A model generated the notes under the pieces. That model was given only the letters and a program-made list of their open reading frames with translations. It did no database searches and had not been told where the DNA came from. Shown piece by piece: positions 63,909 to 64,000 of a DNA stretch of 64,000 nucleotides. Made by a program: the position numbers and the translations under genes. The DNA lies in contig NC_134678.1 of NCBI RefSeq assembly GCF_024713945.1, positions 5,394,001 through 5,458,000 on the forward strand, in the 5' to 3' direction. The DNA comes from Dermatophagoides farinae (taxonomy: Eukaryota > Arthropoda > Arachnida > Sarcoptiformes > Pyroglyphidae). Numbering within the stretch: position 1 is the stretch's first letter; the number at the start of each line of letters is the position of its first letter.

Positions 63909-64000
63909 TATACCCATTGTATATGTGTTTTAGGGTTTTCAACATTTCTCAACATTGTGTGATGACAAAATGAATTTCTTTTTCTTTTTTTTTTATTATG
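63909..64000. other. Right edge of window
   Basis: AT-rich flank of MITE copy 2 with no feature seen. Confidence 0.5.

Overview
The window is AT-rich eukaryotic DNA: short to mid-size GT-AG introns, many (CA)n, (GATGAT)n and (TTG)n runs, homopolymers up to 32 bases, and long gene-poor stretches. A large arthropod-type serotonin receptor and a chitin deacetylase place it in an arthropod. Base composition, tiny introns and gene compactness suggest an acariform (dust-mite-like) mite; that last step is inference. Exon boundaries were worked out by hand from splice sites and reading-frame continuity.

Layout. (1) 102-891, + strand: the 3' half of a TMEM41A-type VTT membrane protein, 5' end outside the window. 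(2) 892-5748: mostly simple sequence, with one phase-compatible pair of possible + strand exons (1673-1707 and 4321-4565). (3) 5749-16947, - strand: a complete six-exon 5-HT7-type serotonin receptor of 1022 residues with very long low-complexity loops. (4) 16948-45367: about 28 kb with no gene I can defend, only scattered exon-like islands and simple repeats. (5) 45368-49469: a compact cluster with CTU1 (tRNA 2-thiolation, -), a possible 52-residue gene (+) using a GC-AG intron, and a CDA5-like chitin deacetylase (-) whose first catalytic motif has lost its acidic residues. (6) 52576-53144, +: a two-exon gene predicted to encode a small secreted cysteine-containing protein. (7) 54863-55061 and 63710-63908: two apparently identical 199-bp Tigger/pogo-like MITEs in opposite orientation, about 8.6 kb apart. 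Between them lie a decayed multi-exon gene (56177-57701, -) with two in-frame stops and a frameshift, and a perfect 28-bp hairpin (60164-60225).

The genes do not form one pathway. TMEM41A, 5-HT7, CTU1 and the deacetylase are ordinary single-copy arthropod functions (membrane lipid traffic, neuromodulation, tRNA wobble-uridine thiolation, chitin matrix). No tRNA, rRNA or CRISPR array was seen. The most unusual items are the young inverted MITE pair, the perfect palindrome, the small secreted protein gene, and the deacetylase lacking its motif-1 aspartates.
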